A stretch of 64,000 nt of DNA from Eubacterium oxidoreducens (GTDB lineage: Bacteria; Bacillota; Clostridia; Lachnospirales; Lachnospiraceae): contig NZ_FMXR01000011.1 of the NCBI RefSeq assembly GCF_900104415.1, positions 62,001 to 126,000 of the forward strand. The letters run 5' to 3'. Shown piece by piece: positions 26,724-34,997 of this stretch (position 1 is the stretch's first letter; every line of letters starts with the position of its first letter). The translations under genes were made by a program, and so were the position numbers. Below the pieces are notes generated by a model, which made no database searches, had not been told where the DNA came from, and saw only the letters and a list, made by a program, of their open reading frames with translations.

Positions 26724-28376
26724 ATGAAATCAAAATCTAACCAAAGACAAATAATGAAAAAGTTGCTACCACTTAGCTTGTGGGCAGTTTATTTTTGCAT
26801 GGTTTTTCCGAAGATTGCTTTGGCAGCACCGGGAGATGAACTGCCGACACCGAATCTGTTTGGAACATTTTGGGCATTGCTTCCGCCGCTGGTGGCAATT
26901 GTGCTTGCCCTCATCACAAAAGAAGTATATTCTTCGCTTGTGATTGGTATTATTGTAGGTGGTGTACTGGCTTCGAATGGTATATTTGAAGTTGGAATGC
27001 GTAACGTATTGGAAAATGGTATCGTTCCGGTATTGGCTGATAGTTATAATGTCGGAATCTTGATGTTCCTTGTGATTTTGGGAGCAATTGTGGCGATGAT
27101 GAATAAATCCGGAGGAGCGGCAGCATTTGGACGCTGGGCATTTAGACATATTAAACGTCGTCAGGGTGCGGAGTGTTTATCCGTAGTGCTTGGAATGTTA
27201 ATCTTTATTGATGACTATTTCAACTGCCTTACAGTTGGTTCGGTTATGAGACCGATAACAGACAAGTTTGGCGTATCAAGAGCAAAGCTTTCTTATATTA
27301 TAGATGCGACGGCAGCACCGATTTGTATCATTGCGCCGATTTCATCTTGGGCAGCAGCAGTAACCGGTAATGTGCCGGAAGACCAGAATGGCTTTTTGAT
27401 ATTTTTGCAGGCGATTCCATATAATTATTATGCTTTGCTTACAATTGTTATGCTGTTTTTCATTATTTTCAGTCGTGTTGATTATGGTAGGATGAGAATT
27501 CACGAGAATCATGCAGCACATGGCGATCTTTTTACAGAAGGACAAAGAGTTGTACCGGAAGATAACGAGGAGAAGGATAATAGTCGAGCTATTGTGATGG
27601 ATATGCTGTTGCCGGTATTTGTCTTAATAGTTCTTTGTGTTTTAGGTATGATTTATACAGGTGGATTCTTTGCCGGTGAAGGTATTATAAATGCATTTGC
27701 AAACTGTGATGCATCCTTAGGTCTTGTAGTGGGAAGTTTCTTTGCGATAATTTTTGCCATTATCTATTACATGGCCAGAAGAAGCATGAAGTTTACAGAA
27801 TGTATGGGTTGTCTTATTGAAGGGTTTAAGGCGATGGTTCCGGCTATTTTGATTTTGACATTTGCCTGGAGTTTGAAAGGAATTACGACAACACTTGGAG
27901 CAAGAGAGTTCGTTGGAGAACTTATGAGCAACGCACCGGCCAGTCTGGCGATTTTTATTCCGGTAATTGTATTTTTGGTAGGTGTGGGACTTGCTTTTTC
28001 AACCGGTACATCATGGGGAACATTTGGTATTTTGATTCCAATTGTTGTTGCAATCTTCCCGGATGATCCGAAGATGATGGTGATTGCAATTTCGGCTTGT
28101 ATGGCAGGCGCTGTATGCGGCGATCATTGCTCTCCGATTTCCGATACTACGATTATGGCATCTGCAGGTGCGCAGTGTAATCATATTAATCATGTCAATA
28201 CGCAATTGCCTTATGCGCTGACGGTGGCAGGAGTATCGGCGGTAACATATATTTTTGCAGGATTTATAAAAAATCCAATCATCTGTCTGATTATCGGTGT
28301 AGTACTTATGCTTGCTGTTCTTATGGTAATTAGAAAGAAAGTTGGCGTTAATGAGGAAGTAGAATTAAAGCGTTAA
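26724..28376 (+). CDS. Na+/H+ antiporter NhaC family protein
   Basis: A 550-residue membrane protein with about 12 or 13 helices. An initial signal-like hydrophobic segment is followed by a short acidic stretch and the NhaC-like core; FIDDYFNCLTVGSVMRPITD and GDHCSPISDTTIMASAGAQCNH are the signature segments of this group. It is expected to exchange sodium and protons, although some relatives carry amino or organic acids. The ATG at 26724 lies about 9 bases after AGAGGA; an in-frame ATG at 26688 has no ribosome binding site. It is a single-gene unit between two strong terminators. Confidence 0.85.
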   Translation: MKSKSNQRQIMKKLLPLSLWAVYFCMVFPKIALAAPGDELPTPNLFGTFWALLPPLVAIVLALITKEVYSSLVIGIIVGGVLASNGIFEVGMRNVLENGIVPVLADSYNVGILMFLVILGAIVAMMNKSGGAAAFGRWAFRHIKRRQGAECLSVVLGMLIFIDDYFNCLTVGSVMRPITDKFGVSRAKLSYIIDATAAPICIIAPISSWAAAVTGNVPEDQNGFLIFLQAIPYNYYALLTIVMLFFIIFSRVDYGRMRIHENHAAHGDLFTEGQRVVPEDNEEKDNSRAIVMDMLLPVFVLIVLCVLGMIYTGGFFAGEGIINAFANCDASLGLVVGSFFAIIFAIIYYMARRSMKFTECMGCLIEGFKAMVPAILILTFAWSLKGITTTLGAREFVGELMSNAPASLAIFIPVIVFLVGVGLAFSTGTSWGTFGILIPIVVAIFPDDPKMMVIAISACMAGAVCGDHCSPISDTTIMASAGAQCNHINHVNTQLPYALTVAGVSAVTYIFAGFIKNPIICLIIGVVLMLAVLMVIRKKVGVNEEVELKR

Positions 28377-28415
28377 CGCTTCATAAACACAAGATGGGAT
28401 TTCTTCAATAAAGAT

Positions 28416-28456
28416 AAAGCATTCGATTACAAACGGCGTAATCGAATGCTTTTTTT
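28416..28456. terminator. Bidirectional terminator overlapping the end of the EamA gene
   Basis: AAAGCATTCGATTAC and GTAATCGAATGCTTT form a perfect 15-base stem with a 7-base loop and a T-run after 28450. The stop codon and last codons of the convergent EamA gene lie inside the hairpin. Confidence 0.92.
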
Positions 28457-29320
28457 TGAGATCATTCGCATCAGAGGCATTTCGGATAGGATAAATGCCA
28501 GGACAACAATGCCGCCGCCTATAGCGAACTGCCAGTACATCTTTTCGTTTAATACTAAAATTCCCATGATGGATGTAAAAACGCATTCAAAAGAAAGCAG
28601 TACTCCGCTGGTCGTTGTAGAGACACGTTTCATTCCGAATATACACAAGAAGAATGGAATGACGGAGCAGCCGATGGCAAGATACAAAAGACCGCCAAAT
28701 TGTCCCGGAGTAATCGAGATATGGTAATCTTGTACAAGCAAAGAACAAAGCGTTGCCAAAATTGCAGTTGTGGTAATCTGAATGAGATTTAATAAACCAC
28801 CGTCATAGCGTCTTGAATACTTGGCAGATATGACGATATATGCAGCATAATCCGCTGCACAGGCCACACAATAAAGATCTCCAATCTGAAAGCCGTCAAG
28901 ATTACCGCCTAAAATAAAGCAGATGCCAATCATGCAGACTACAGCAACCAAAATATCATTTACGCCCGGCTTTTTTCTTCGTATTATCCAATAGGCAAGC
29001 GGTAATAAGATAATATAAGAAGCAATCAAAAATGAGGAACGCGAAGTTGTAGTATATTGCAGTCCGATTGTAAATGTTATAAATTGACCAAATAAAAATA
29101 GTCCCATCCAAAAACCGGCAATAAGCATGTCTTTCTTTATTTTTTTCAAACGTTTTGCATAGATGATGATGGTTGCAACAGCAGCTAGAACATATCGCGC
29201 TGCCAAAAGAAAGCAAGGCGGGATATCTTCAATCAATTGTTTGACAAAGATGCTGGCGGTTGCCCATAAAAAAGCGGAAATCAACAGTGCGATGATTCCC
29301 AATGATTTCTGGTTATTCAT
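28427..29320 (-). CDS. EamA (DMT superfamily) transporter
   Basis: A 297-residue inner-membrane protein with ten predicted helices in two five-helix EamA repeats (about 1-145 and 150-285). Features such as LLISAFLWATASIFVKQ at the start and LLSFECVFTSIMGILVLNEKMYWQF in the second half are typical of drug/metabolite exporters. The substrate is unknown. The ATG follows AGGAG. Its final codons, LRRL plus stop, are encoded in the arm of the shared terminator. It is a single-gene unit. Confidence 0.88.
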   Translation of the reverse strand: MNNQKSLGIIALLISAFLWATASIFVKQLIEDIPPCFLLAARYVLAAVATIIIYAKRLKKIKKDMLIAGFWMGLFLFGQFITFTIGLQYTTTSRSSFLIASYIILLPLAYWIIRRKKPGVNDILVAVVCMIGICFILGGNLDGFQIGDLYCVACAADYAAYIVISAKYSRRYDGGLLNLIQITTTAILATLCSLLVQDYHISITPGQFGGLLYLAIGCSVIPFFLCIFGMKRVSTTTSGVLLSFECVFTSIMGILVLNEKMYWQFAIGGGIVVLAFILSEMPLMRMISKKSIRLRRL

Positions 29321-29439
29321 AAAGAGGGCTCCTGTCGTTTACATATAGTGTTTCTACTTTATTATTAAGTGAATGATTTGTCAATTGAAAGATGCTGTTT
29401 TCCGAAACAAAAAAGCCTGGATAAGCTAAGGCTTAAAAG

Positions 29440-29467
29440 TTGACATTCCTAACTGGGTAGATATAAT
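29440..29467 (+). promoter_or_regulatory. Promoter of lysA
   Basis: TTGACA at 29440-29445 and TATAAT at 29462-29467 with a 16-base spacer, both perfect hexamers. The leader is about 130 bases, with no lysine riboswitch features recognised. A small AAGCCT/AGGCTT hairpin (29413-29434) lies just upstream. Confidence 0.8.
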
Positions 29468-29605
29468 TAGGGTAATGATATTAGTAGAAACAAACAAGAA
29501 TCCGCTGAGGGATTTAGAGTTTTAAGAATATCAGATGACACCATATCATTTCATTGATTCGGGACAAAACACAGGAAAATAAAAGGGTAGAGGAGAACTA
29601 ATACA

Positions 29606-30910
29606 ATGAATCAAGATGTCAAAGAAATAAAAAATAATACATTGTTTTTCGATGGCTGTGATACTACGAAACTTGCGGCAACCTATGGAACACCATTATA
29701 TGTAATGTCATATACGGATATTAAGAATCGTCTGCAGGAATTAAAGCAGGATTTTACCGATCGATATCCGGGCGCGCGTATTGCATATGCTTCTAAAGCA
29801 TTTTGTACAGAAGCGATGTATGAAATATTGAAGCAGGAGGGGGCATGTATTGATGTTGTATCCGGAGGCGAATTGTTTGCGGCGCAGAAAGTGAATTTTC
29901 CGGCAGAATATGTAGAATTTAACGGAAATAATAAAACGCCTGCGGAGATTGATCAGGCTGTGGAATATGGAGTTGGACGAATCATTCTAGATGGTCTTCA
30001 GGAAGTGGCACTTATCGAAGAGGCTTGTAAGAAATATGATAAGAAGATGAATATCATGATTCGTATTACACCGGGAGTCGCAGCAAGTACACATGATTAT
30101 ATTGTGACCGGCAAGAAAGATTCGAAGTTCGGTATTCCATTGGATGAAGAGGTATTTATGCCTATTGTAAAAAGTGTAATCGACAGTCAATATCTGGAAT
30201 TTGTAGGATTGCATATGCATATAGGATCACAGCTTTTTGAAAATGAAGCGTTTTTAGAAGCACTCGATGTTTTGATGGATTGGGCGAAAAAGATTAAGGA
30301 TACCTATGGAGCTGTGATAAGAGAAGTAAATTTTGGCGGCGGATTTGGTGTCACATATACAGATGAAGAAAGAAAGCCATATCGCTTTTTCTTAGATCCT
30401 TTAATGGAACGTCTAAAAAAACGGGCGGATGAGATGGAAATCGAGTGTCCGGCTGCAGTGATTGAACCGGGACGATCCATGGTTGCAGAAGCGGGAATTA
30501 CCTTATATACCATTGGCCAGATTAAAGAAATTAAAGGACTACGCAAATATATCTCCGTAGATGGTGGTATGGGTGATAATATTCGAGTGGCGTTGTATCA
30601 GGCAGAGTATACCGGTGTCCTTGCCAATAAAGCAGAAGAAACACCGGATGAGGTTGTCACGGTGTGCGGAAAGTATTGCGAGTCCGGAGATATCATATTA
30701 CATGATTTTAAGGTACCGCATTCTGTTGAAATGGGAGATTTACTGGCAACTTATTCTACTGGAGCTTATGGTTATTCCATGGCATCGAATTATAACAATA
30801 ATCCGATTCCGGGGGTAGTAATGGTAAAAGAAGGAAAGAGCGATTGGATTGTAAAACCACAGACATATGAGCAGATCATGCAAAACAATAGGATCCCAGA
30901 GTTTCTGTAG
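29606..30910 (+). CDS. lysA: Diaminopimelate decarboxylase
   Basis: A 434-residue PLP enzyme for the last step of lysine synthesis, removing CO2 from meso-diaminopimelate. The PLP lysine is Lys64 (AYASKAF) in the alanine-racemase-like barrel. GLHMHIGSQ, EVNFGGGFGV, the EPGRSMVA phosphate site and the C-terminal CESGD and STGAYGYSMASNYN segments are all present. AGAGGAG precedes the ATG. The TetR gene follows after 39 bases without a terminator, so the two may be cotranscribed. Confidence 0.95.
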   Translation: MNQDVKEIKNNTLFFDGCDTTKLAATYGTPLYVMSYTDIKNRLQELKQDFTDRYPGARIAYASKAFCTEAMYEILKQEGACIDVVSGGELFAAQKVNFPAEYVEFNGNNKTPAEIDQAVEYGVGRIILDGLQEVALIEEACKKYDKKMNIMIRITPGVAASTHDYIVTGKKDSKFGIPLDEEVFMPIVKSVIDSQYLEFVGLHMHIGSQLFENEAFLEALDVLMDWAKKIKDTYGAVIREVNFGGGFGVTYTDEERKPYRFFLDPLMERLKKRADEMEIECPAAVIEPGRSMVAEAGITLYTIGQIKEIKGLRKYISVDGGMGDNIRVALYQAEYTGVLANKAEETPDEVVTVCGKYCESGDIILHDFKVPHSVEMGDLLATYSTGAYGYSMASNYNNNPIPGVVMVKEGKSDWIVKPQTYEQIMQNNRIPEFL

Positions 30911-30949
30911 TAAAGATAGTAAAAATCAGCAAAGACAAAAGAGGGGCAT

Positions 30950-31507
30950 ATGACCAAAAAGAGTATGGATAAGCGAGCTGTCAGGTCGCGCTTAAATATT
31001 AAAGATACATTTATTGATTTGATGCAGAATGAAAAATACGGAAATATTACGGTAACAAGTATTTGCAATGAAGCACAGATCAGTCGCAGCACTTTTTATC
31101 AGCATTATAGAGGAATCCCTGAAGTGTTAGATGAAGTGCTAAAAGATGTATTTGCACATGTTTCTTCATTTCGAAAGTCGGCAGATATAAAACAGGATAC
31201 TTCTAAAAGTGCCATGCCACTTTGTGAATTTATCAGACAGAATCCGAAATACCAGAATATATTGACAAATCCAGAACTGTTGAATCAGGTTGTAAATCAA
31301 TTTTTGGCAATTGAGGTAAGACCTAAGTTGGGAAAATTAGAACAGCAGATGCATATGTCAAGAATGCAGATAGAAGCAATTTACGTATTTCGCTTCACGG
31401 GATGTCTTAATGTGATTCGGCAAAATATGAATAAGACCGATAATGAGTGGCAGAAAATACGACAGGCAATAGATCAAAATATCGCATCAGGATTAGTATG
31501 TGAATAG
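30950..31507 (+). CDS. TetR/AcrR family transcriptional regulator
   Basis: A 185-residue regulator. Residues about 10-58 are the TetR helix-turn-helix (ITVTSICNEAQISRSTFYQHY), and the rest is a helical ligand/dimer domain without recognisable specificity. The ATG at 30950 has GAGGGG upstream. It sits between lysA and the feo genes and is closed by its own terminator. Targets are unknown; nearby genes are the first candidates. Confidence 0.88.
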   Translation: MTKKSMDKRAVRSRLNIKDTFIDLMQNEKYGNITVTSICNEAQISRSTFYQHYRGIPEVLDEVLKDVFAHVSSFRKSADIKQDTSKSAMPLCEFIRQNPKYQNILTNPELLNQVVNQFLAIEVRPKLGKLEQQMHMSRMQIEAIYVFRFTGCLNVIRQNMNKTDNEWQKIRQAIDQNIASGLVCE

Positions 31508-31509
31508 CG

Positions 31510-31545
31510 AAAAACGGGTATATTTATTGAAATATGCCCGTTTTT
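31510..31545 (+). terminator. Terminator of the lysA-tetR unit
   Basis: AAAAACGGGTATATT pairs with AATATGCCCGTTTTT (one G-U pair) around a 6-base loop; the T-run is part of the stem. Confidence 0.85.
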
Positions 31546-31602
31546 GGTAAAAAAGCAAAAAAACAATACAACATAACAAAAAGTGTATGATAGAAAACAA
31601 AA

Positions 31603-31654
31603 AACGAAGTGATGTACGAGAAAAAAGAGAGATGGACTAGTATAATGAACTTCG
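31603..31654 (+). promoter_or_regulatory. feo promoter region with flanking inverted repeat
   Basis: TATAAT at 31640-31645 is the likely -10, 50 bases before feoA; the -35 is poor. ACGAAGT (31603-31609) and ACTTCGT (31648-31654) form an inverted repeat that brackets the promoter. It is a candidate site for an iron-responsive regulator, though it does not match the Fur or DtxR consensus I know. Confidence 0.4.
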
Positions 31655-31695
31655 TGTTAGAGATAATTAACAAAATTTAGAAAAGGATGTGTAGA

Positions 31696-31908
31696 ATGCC
31701 AGTTACAATGATTGAAACAGGGAAAAGCGTCATGATTGTGAGAATTACAGGGTCGGATGACATTCGTCAACATTTATCCGAACTTGGATTTGTGGCAGGT
31801 GAGATGATCACTGTAATAAGCAATGCGAGAGGGAATTTGATTTTGCAGGTGAAGGATGCAAGAATCGCAGTTGACGAAACAATGGCCCGTAGAATCATGG
31901 TTGGCTAG
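31696..31908 (+). CDS. feoA: FeoA family protein, first copy
   Basis: A 70-residue FeoA, a small SH3-like cytosolic protein that assists the FeoB ferrous iron channel. The pattern HLSELGFVAGEMITVISNARGNLILQV is the family core. The ATG at 31696 is about 9 bases after AAAAGG; an in-frame ATG at 31687 abuts that site. It is followed 13 bases later by a second FeoA and then FeoB. The first copy is shorter and more divergent than the second. Confidence 0.88.
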   Translation: MPVTMIETGKSVMIVRITGSDDIRQHLSELGFVAGEMITVISNARGNLILQVKDARIAVDETMARRIMVG

Positions 31909-31921
31909 AAAGGAAAATGCG

Positions 31922-32143
31922 ATGAAGACATTGAAAGACATCAAGGTTGGAGAATCATGCAAGGTGATTAAACTCCATGGAGAAGGACCGGTGAAACGCC
32001 GTATCATGGATATGGGAATCACCAAAGGCGTTGAAATCAATGTGAGAAAAGTAGCACCATTGGGGGATCCTATTGAGTTGAATATTCGTGGTTATGAATT
32101 ATCAATTCGAAAAAATGATGCAGAAATGATAGAGGTAGAATAG
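31922..32143 (+). CDS. feoA: FeoA family protein, second copy
   Basis: A 73-residue FeoA with the classic core KRRIMDMGITKGVEINVRKVAPLGDPIELNIRGYELSIRK. The ATG at 31922 has AAAGGA upstream; an earlier in-frame ATG at 31856 lies inside the preceding gene and is rejected. It begins 13 bases after the first feoA and ends 41 bases before feoB. Duplicated FeoA next to FeoB is common in clostridia; both SH3-like proteins may act on the same FeoB. Confidence 0.92.
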   Translation: MKTLKDIKVGESCKVIKLHGEGPVKRRIMDMGITKGVEINVRKVAPLGDPIELNIRGYELSIRKNDAEMIEVE

Positions 32144-32184
32144 GGTTTTGGTTCTATCCTACATGAAAGGAGATATAACAGATT

Positions 32185-34467
32185 ATGGCTATTAAGATAG
32201 CACTCGCAGGTAATCCAAACTGTGGTAAAACAACATTATTTAATTCTTTGACAGGCTCGAATCAGTATGTAGGTAACTGGCCGGGTGTAACTGTTGAGAA
32301 GAAAGAGGGTAAGTTAAAAGGAAACAAGGAAGTCATTATCCAAGACCTTCCGGGTATTTATTCTCTTTCACCATATACATTAGAAGAAGTAGTATCAAGA
32401 ACTTATCTGGTTAATGAGAAACCGGATGCCATCTTAAATATTGTAGATGGTACGAATATCGAACGTAACTTATATCTTACAACACAGCTGATTGAACTTG
32501 GTATTCCGGTTGTCATGGCAGTAAACATGATGGATTTGGTACGTAAAAAAGGCGATAAGATTAATGTCAAGAAATTATCTGAGCAGCTTGGATGTGAGGT
32601 TATTGAGATTTCAGCATTAAAGGGAGAGAGCGTAACACAGGCAGCGGAATTGGCTGTGAAGGCAGCTAAGAAAAAGCATGTGACTGCACCGGTTACATTT
32701 TCGGCTGAAATTGAGACAGCGATCGATCAGATTGCAGCACAGATTGATGGTCTTGTAGATGCAAGTCTTTTGCGTTGGTATTCCATCAAGTTGTTTGAGC
32801 GTGATGCGAAAGTGTTAGAAAGTCTTTCTTTAAATACTCAAAAAGCAAATGCTCTGGAGAAAATTGTTTCAGATGTAGAAAAATCTCAGGATGATGATTC
32901 AGAATCAATTATCACCAATGAAAGATATACTTATATTACGAACGTTTGCACTGATGCAGTTGAAAAGAAAGGAAAGAAGAGCGATCTTACAGTTTCCGAT
33001 AAGATTGATAAGATTGTAACCAATCGTATTTTGGGTATTCCGATCTTTGTTGGAATTATGTTCCTTGTTTATGCAATTTCTATGGGCGGATGGGTTGTAT
33101 CCATCGGTACTATGGCAACAGATTTTACAAATGATGTAATCTTTGGTGAATGGGTGCCTGGAGCAATTGATGCCTTATTTGCAGGCGCTGGCGTTGCAGA
33201 TACATCCGTTGTATACGGAGTTGTGCAAGACGGTATTGTAGCCGGTGTTGGAGCAGTTCTTGGATTCGTACCACAGATGCTCGTATTATTCTTGTTATTG
33301 GCAATCCTTGAAGATATTGGATACATGAGCCGTGTCGCATTTGTTATGGACCGAATCTTCCGTCAGTTTGGATTGTCCGGAAAGTCCTTTATTCCGATGC
33401 TTGTAGCTACCGGATGCGGAGTTCCTGGTGTTATGGCTTCTCGTACAATTGAAAACGAGAGAGATCGTAAGATGACAGTCATGACAACAACATTTATGCC
33501 ATGCGGTGCTAAGATGCCAATCATTGGTTTGATCGCAGGTGCATTATTTGGCGGAAGTGCATTGATTGCAGTTTCAGCATATTTTATCGGAATCGCTTCA
33601 ATTGTTTTAACCGGTATCATCTTAAAGAAATTTAAGGCATTCGCAGGAGAACCGGCACCTTTCGTTATGGAACTTCCTGCATACCACTTACCACCTGTAG
33701 GAAACGTACTTCGTGCTATGTGGGAACGTGGTTGGTCATTTATTAAGAGAGCAGGTAGCGTTATTGTGCTTGCAACAATTGTAATCTGGTTCTTGTCAAA
33801 CTTTGGTTTTGTAAACGGTCAATTCGGTAATGTGAATACCTTATACGAAGATCCGGCAGTGGCAACAGAAAGCTATGTGCAGTCCGTTGCGGATGATATG
33901 AACGTTTCAGTAGATGAAGTTAATGCAATGGATTCATCTATCTTAGCTGCAATCGGACAGAAAGTATCCGTAATCTTTGTACCACAGGGTCTTAATTCTT
34001 GGAAACCAACCGTAGCTACTGTTACAGGACTTATTGCAAAGGAAAATGTAGTAGGTACATTTGGAGTTCTTTACAACTATGATGATTCTACGGAAGAACT
34101 TGGAGAAAATGGTGAGCAGATTTGGGCTGCTGTAGCTGCAGATTATACCGCAGCATCTGCATTTGCATTTATGTGCTTCAATCTTTTATGCGCACCTTGC
34201 TTTGCGGCAATCGGAGCAATCAAAAGAGAGATGAACAATGCAAAATGGACTTGGGCAACCATCGGATTCCAGTGCTTATGGGCATATGTAATTGCGTTAA
34301 TTGCTTACAGAGTTGGAGGATTGTTCAGCGGTGATGTAGCATTTAACGGTTGGACAATTGTTGGAATTGTTCTGATTGTAGGTATTATCGTTCTTCTTGT
34401 AAGAAAAGGATATAAGCCGGATGAGTCTACTCGTAGTATTACATCAGTAGAAGCAGCAGTGAACTAA
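32185..34467 (+). CDS. feoB: Ferrous iron transport protein B
   Basis: FeoB (760 aa) moves Fe2+ across the inner membrane. The N-terminal G domain has G1 GNPNCGKT (residues 9-16), G3 DLPG and G4 NMMD, followed by the GDI-like helical domain to about residue 265. Two Gate repeats follow with the conserved Cys motifs GCGVPGVMASR and CFNLLCAPC. An AAAGGAG site precedes the ATG. It lies in the feoA-feoA-feoB order and is followed 17 bases later by its associated Cys-rich protein. Confidence 0.97.
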   Translation: MAIKIALAGNPNCGKTTLFNSLTGSNQYVGNWPGVTVEKKEGKLKGNKEVIIQDLPGIYSLSPYTLEEVVSRTYLVNEKPDAILNIVDGTNIERNLYLTTQLIELGIPVVMAVNMMDLVRKKGDKINVKKLSEQLGCEVIEISALKGESVTQAAELAVKAAKKKHVTAPVTFSAEIETAIDQIAAQIDGLVDASLLRWYSIKLFERDAKVLESLSLNTQKANALEKIVSDVEKSQDDDSESIITNERYTYITNVCTDAVEKKGKKSDLTVSDKIDKIVTNRILGIPIFVGIMFLVYAISMGGWVVSIGTMATDFTNDVIFGEWVPGAIDALFAGAGVADTSVVYGVVQDGIVAGVGAVLGFVPQMLVLFLLLAILEDIGYMSRVAFVMDRIFRQFGLSGKSFIPMLVATGCGVPGVMASRTIENERDRKMTVMTTTFMPCGAKMPIIGLIAGALFGGSALIAVSAYFIGIASIVLTGIILKKFKAFAGEPAPFVMELPAYHLPPVGNVLRAMWERGWSFIKRAGSVIVLATIVIWFLSNFGFVNGQFGNVNTLYEDPAVATESYVQSVADDMNVSVDEVNAMDSSILAAIGQKVSVIFVPQGLNSWKPTVATVTGLIAKENVVGTFGVLYNYDDSTEELGENGEQIWAAVAADYTAASAFAFMCFNLLCAPCFAAIGAIKREMNNAKWTWATIGFQCLWAYVIALIAYRVGGLFSGDVAFNGWTIVGIVLIVGIIVLLVRKGYKPDESTRSITSVEAAVN

Positions 34468-34484
34468 TTGCTAAAGGAGCAGTT

Positions 34485-34883
34485 ATGGGTGAAATAATAG
34501 CTTGGGCTGTGGTTATTGCATTGGTGGCAGTGTGCATCAGAGCATTGGTGAAGAGTCACAAGTCCGGGACTTGCGCCGGATGCTCATCTTGTGAAGGTGG
34601 ATGCAGTCACTGTGCACATTCCACCAATAACCTTGCAAGTCATAATGGAGAACACAAATCGATGATAAAAAATACAGTACAGGTTGATGGTATGATGTGT
34701 AGCATGTGTGAAGCACATGTTGCGGAAGCAATACGAAAAGCGGTGCCACAGGCAAAAAAAGTCAAGGCGAAACATCGCAAGGGACTTGTAACTTTTAGTA
34801 CGGAAGAACAGGTTGAAGAATCTGTTATTAGAGATGCAATCGCCCAAATTGGCTATGATTACAAAGGCTTTTTTGCAAAGTAA
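34485..34883 (+). CDS. FeoB-associated Cys-rich membrane protein fused to an HMA domain
   Basis: A 132-residue protein. Residues 3-22 are one membrane helix, followed by a Cys cluster (Cys30, 33, 36, 40, 43) as in FeoB-associated Cys-rich proteins. Residues 62-132 form a heavy-metal-associated domain with the metal loop GMMCSMC (Cys72, Cys75). The usual Feo protein ends after the Cys cluster, so this is a fusion with a metallochaperone-like domain. An internal ATG at codon 60 with GGAG about 11 bases upstream could also give the HMA domain alone. Handling of iron after import is a reasonable guess, but HMA domains usually bind copper or zinc. Confidence 0.82.
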   Translation: MGEIIAWAVVIALVAVCIRALVKSHKSGTCAGCSSCEGGCSHCAHSTNNLASHNGEHKSMIKNTVQVDGMMCSMCEAHVAEAIRKAVPQAKKVKAKHRKGLVTFSTEEQVEESVIRDAIAQIGYDYKGFFAK

Positions 34884-34903
34884 AACTTCACATGTAATAA
34901 GAG

Positions 34904-34937
34904 GATATGGAGGCGTATAACCTCCATATCTTTTTTT
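34904..34937 (+). terminator. Terminator of the feo operon
   Basis: GATATGGAGG and CCTCCATATC form a perfect 10-base stem with a 7-base loop and seven T. Confidence 0.92.
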
Positions 34938-34997
34938 GTACAGTTAAAGTATGATAAAATAAAAATAAAGTTGCACATCTGATTGGAGGAAACGTAA

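Noticed and set aside
29468-29605. Lysine riboswitch before lysA
   Set aside because: The leader of about 130 bases lacks the length and core motifs of an L-box and has no terminator hairpin.
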